A stretch of 64,000 nt of DNA from a cyanobacterium endosymbiont of Rhopalodia gibberula (GTDB taxonomy: Bacteria > Cyanobacteriota > Cyanobacteriia > Cyanobacteriales > Microcystaceae): positions 620,001-684,000 of the forward strand of contig NZ_AP018341.1 of assembly GCF_003574135.1 (NCBI RefSeq), written 5' to 3'. This document shows, one piece after another, positions 63,165 to 64,000 of this stretch. Made by a program: the position numbers and the translations under genes. Position 1 is the first letter of the stretch, and each line of letters opens with the position of its first letter. The notes under the pieces were generated by a model. It was not told where the DNA came from, searched no databases, and worked only from the letters and a program-made list of their open reading frames with translations.

Positions 63165-63945
63165 TTGACGATAGTATACGAGGCATCTCGCCAGAGAATA
63201 TATCCCGATACTAAACAAAAGCAAGTATTAGTTAAAACCTTTAGGTGATGTCGGTAATGTTGGGAATGTTTATTTTTCAGACTGACTCATGCAAGAAAAA
63301 TTATTAAAAGACAAGTAGAAATTTATCGAGGAAGTTGTTCAAAGTCTTTTGTCAGGACTTAAAAAAGAAATTCTTAGCTGAGTGATACTTTTTTTCAGTG
63401 CTTATAAGCATTTACAAGTTGTGGCTTTAAGTCTATTGTGGTCTGTCTAATATATCTTCGACAAAATAAAAAAATCAATAAAACAAAACAAGCTATTTTA
63501 CAAGCACAAAAAGAGTACACTCGTCAAAGGAAAGTTAGTTGCCAAGATCCCTCCCACGAGCTCTAGATGTGAAGTGGATTTCTGCAAAAACTATCACATT
63601 GTTTAATCAATAAAAACCAAGTAATTGCTGTGAAAAACGACTAAAAGGCATAAGAAAAAACCAAAACTATCTATACGCTATTCGTGATTCTAGTTAAGTA
63701 ATGTTCTGTGCAATACTTAAGTGTAAGGTAGAAAACAAAGGAAAGACTTACATTAGAATTGACAGATTCTTCTCTAGTTATAAGATATATAACAGTTGTA
63801 TAGATCAAGCAAGCAGATTGCCTCTTAATTTTGAGAATTAGACTTACGAATGTTACAAAACTCACTATAATTGAGACATAAACACATCAATAAACGCTAC
63901 AAATCAAGTCTTACGTACACTGTCGCCATGGAATGGTGACACTTA
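63165..63945 (+). pseudogene. tnpB: Dead TnpB (IS200/IS605-family accessory nuclease)
   Basis: Plus strand. The TnpB start RIYPDTKQKQVLVKTF is followed by remains, then ILQAQKEYTRQRKVS, INKNQVIAVKND, KTKTIYTLFVI, and finally ENKGKTYIRIDRFFSSYKIYNSC, LPLNFEN and DINTSINATNQVLRT. These match family blocks YPTPQQ..L..TFG, KLAR.H.K..N, ...VIAVEDL, LVKIDRFFPSSQICS.CG and DINAAVNI. The catalytic DED region and zinc-finger Cys pairs are damaged and many stops intervene; the middle is partly deleted. No tnpA was seen nearby. Confidence 0.8.
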
Positions 63946-64000
63946 GTCGAGGAAGTATAATATGGCTAGGAATAAAATCTATTATTTCTTGGAAGCAACT

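Overview
The window looks like part of the chromosome of a nitrogen-fixation-associated, unicellular cyanobacterium of the Cyanothece/Crocosphaera type that is undergoing reductive evolution, most plausibly a non-photosynthetic diatom endosymbiont ('spheroid body'). The intact genes are typical cyanobacterial ones: ndhO, thf1, cop23, sds, the atpI-B-E-F'-F-H-A-C cluster, and DUF2811, DUF2301 and DUF4912 proteins. My rough sum of intact genes is only about half of the 64 kb. The rest is very AT-rich spacer containing recognisable gene corpses. By eye I can read broken copies of psbA (D1), psbO, probably psaE and a psb34-like gene, all photosystem parts. I can also read mdh, ridA, a NifU-Rieske fusion, a DUF3370 gene, a polysaccharide deacetylase, two IS982-type transposases and a TnpB. 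UCYN-A is described as keeping photosystem I and having a compact genome, so the apparent psaE relic and the low coding density favour a spheroid body. That taxonomic call is inference.

Layout. 1-6.2 kb: amidase (cut by the window edge), murI, a tiny membrane ORF, sds, grpE, dead ridA. 6.5-12.3 kb: DUF2811, ndhO, dead mdh, an orphan NifX-like protein, a dead psb34-like gene, sbcD. 14.2-18.8 kb: PBP1, thrB, tRNA-Leu(GAG), HtrA/Deg protease. 19.2-28.8 kb: dead IS982, DICT-GAF histidine kinase, DUF4912, small membrane protein, recJ, then a TPR gene and two small membrane proteins. 28.9-34.7 kb: dead NifU-Rieske, dead psbO, a small hypothetical, thf1, SPOR protein. 35-41.6 kb: cysQ, TPR, gcvH, dead psbA, SLH lipoprotein. 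41.6-45.8 kb: a 4.2-kb AT-rich desert. 45.8-47.1 kb: RRM protein and rpiA. 47.9-50.3 kb: a graveyard of three dead genes. 50.4-55.7 kb: miaB, cop23, DUF2301, mutM, followed by the psaE relic. 56.8-63.0 kb: intact ATP synthase cluster. 63.2-63.9 kb: dead tnpB.

What survives is housekeeping: peptidoglycan synthesis and remodelling, DNA and tRNA maintenance, plastoquinone side chain and NDH-1 parts for respiration, and ATP synthase. What is dying is oxygenic photosynthesis, a malate dehydrogenase and mobile elements. I found no clear new defence or mobile system. The most informative signal is this snapshot of photosystem gene decay, together with the surviving TPR/two-membrane-protein cassette beside a dead NifU-Rieske gene.
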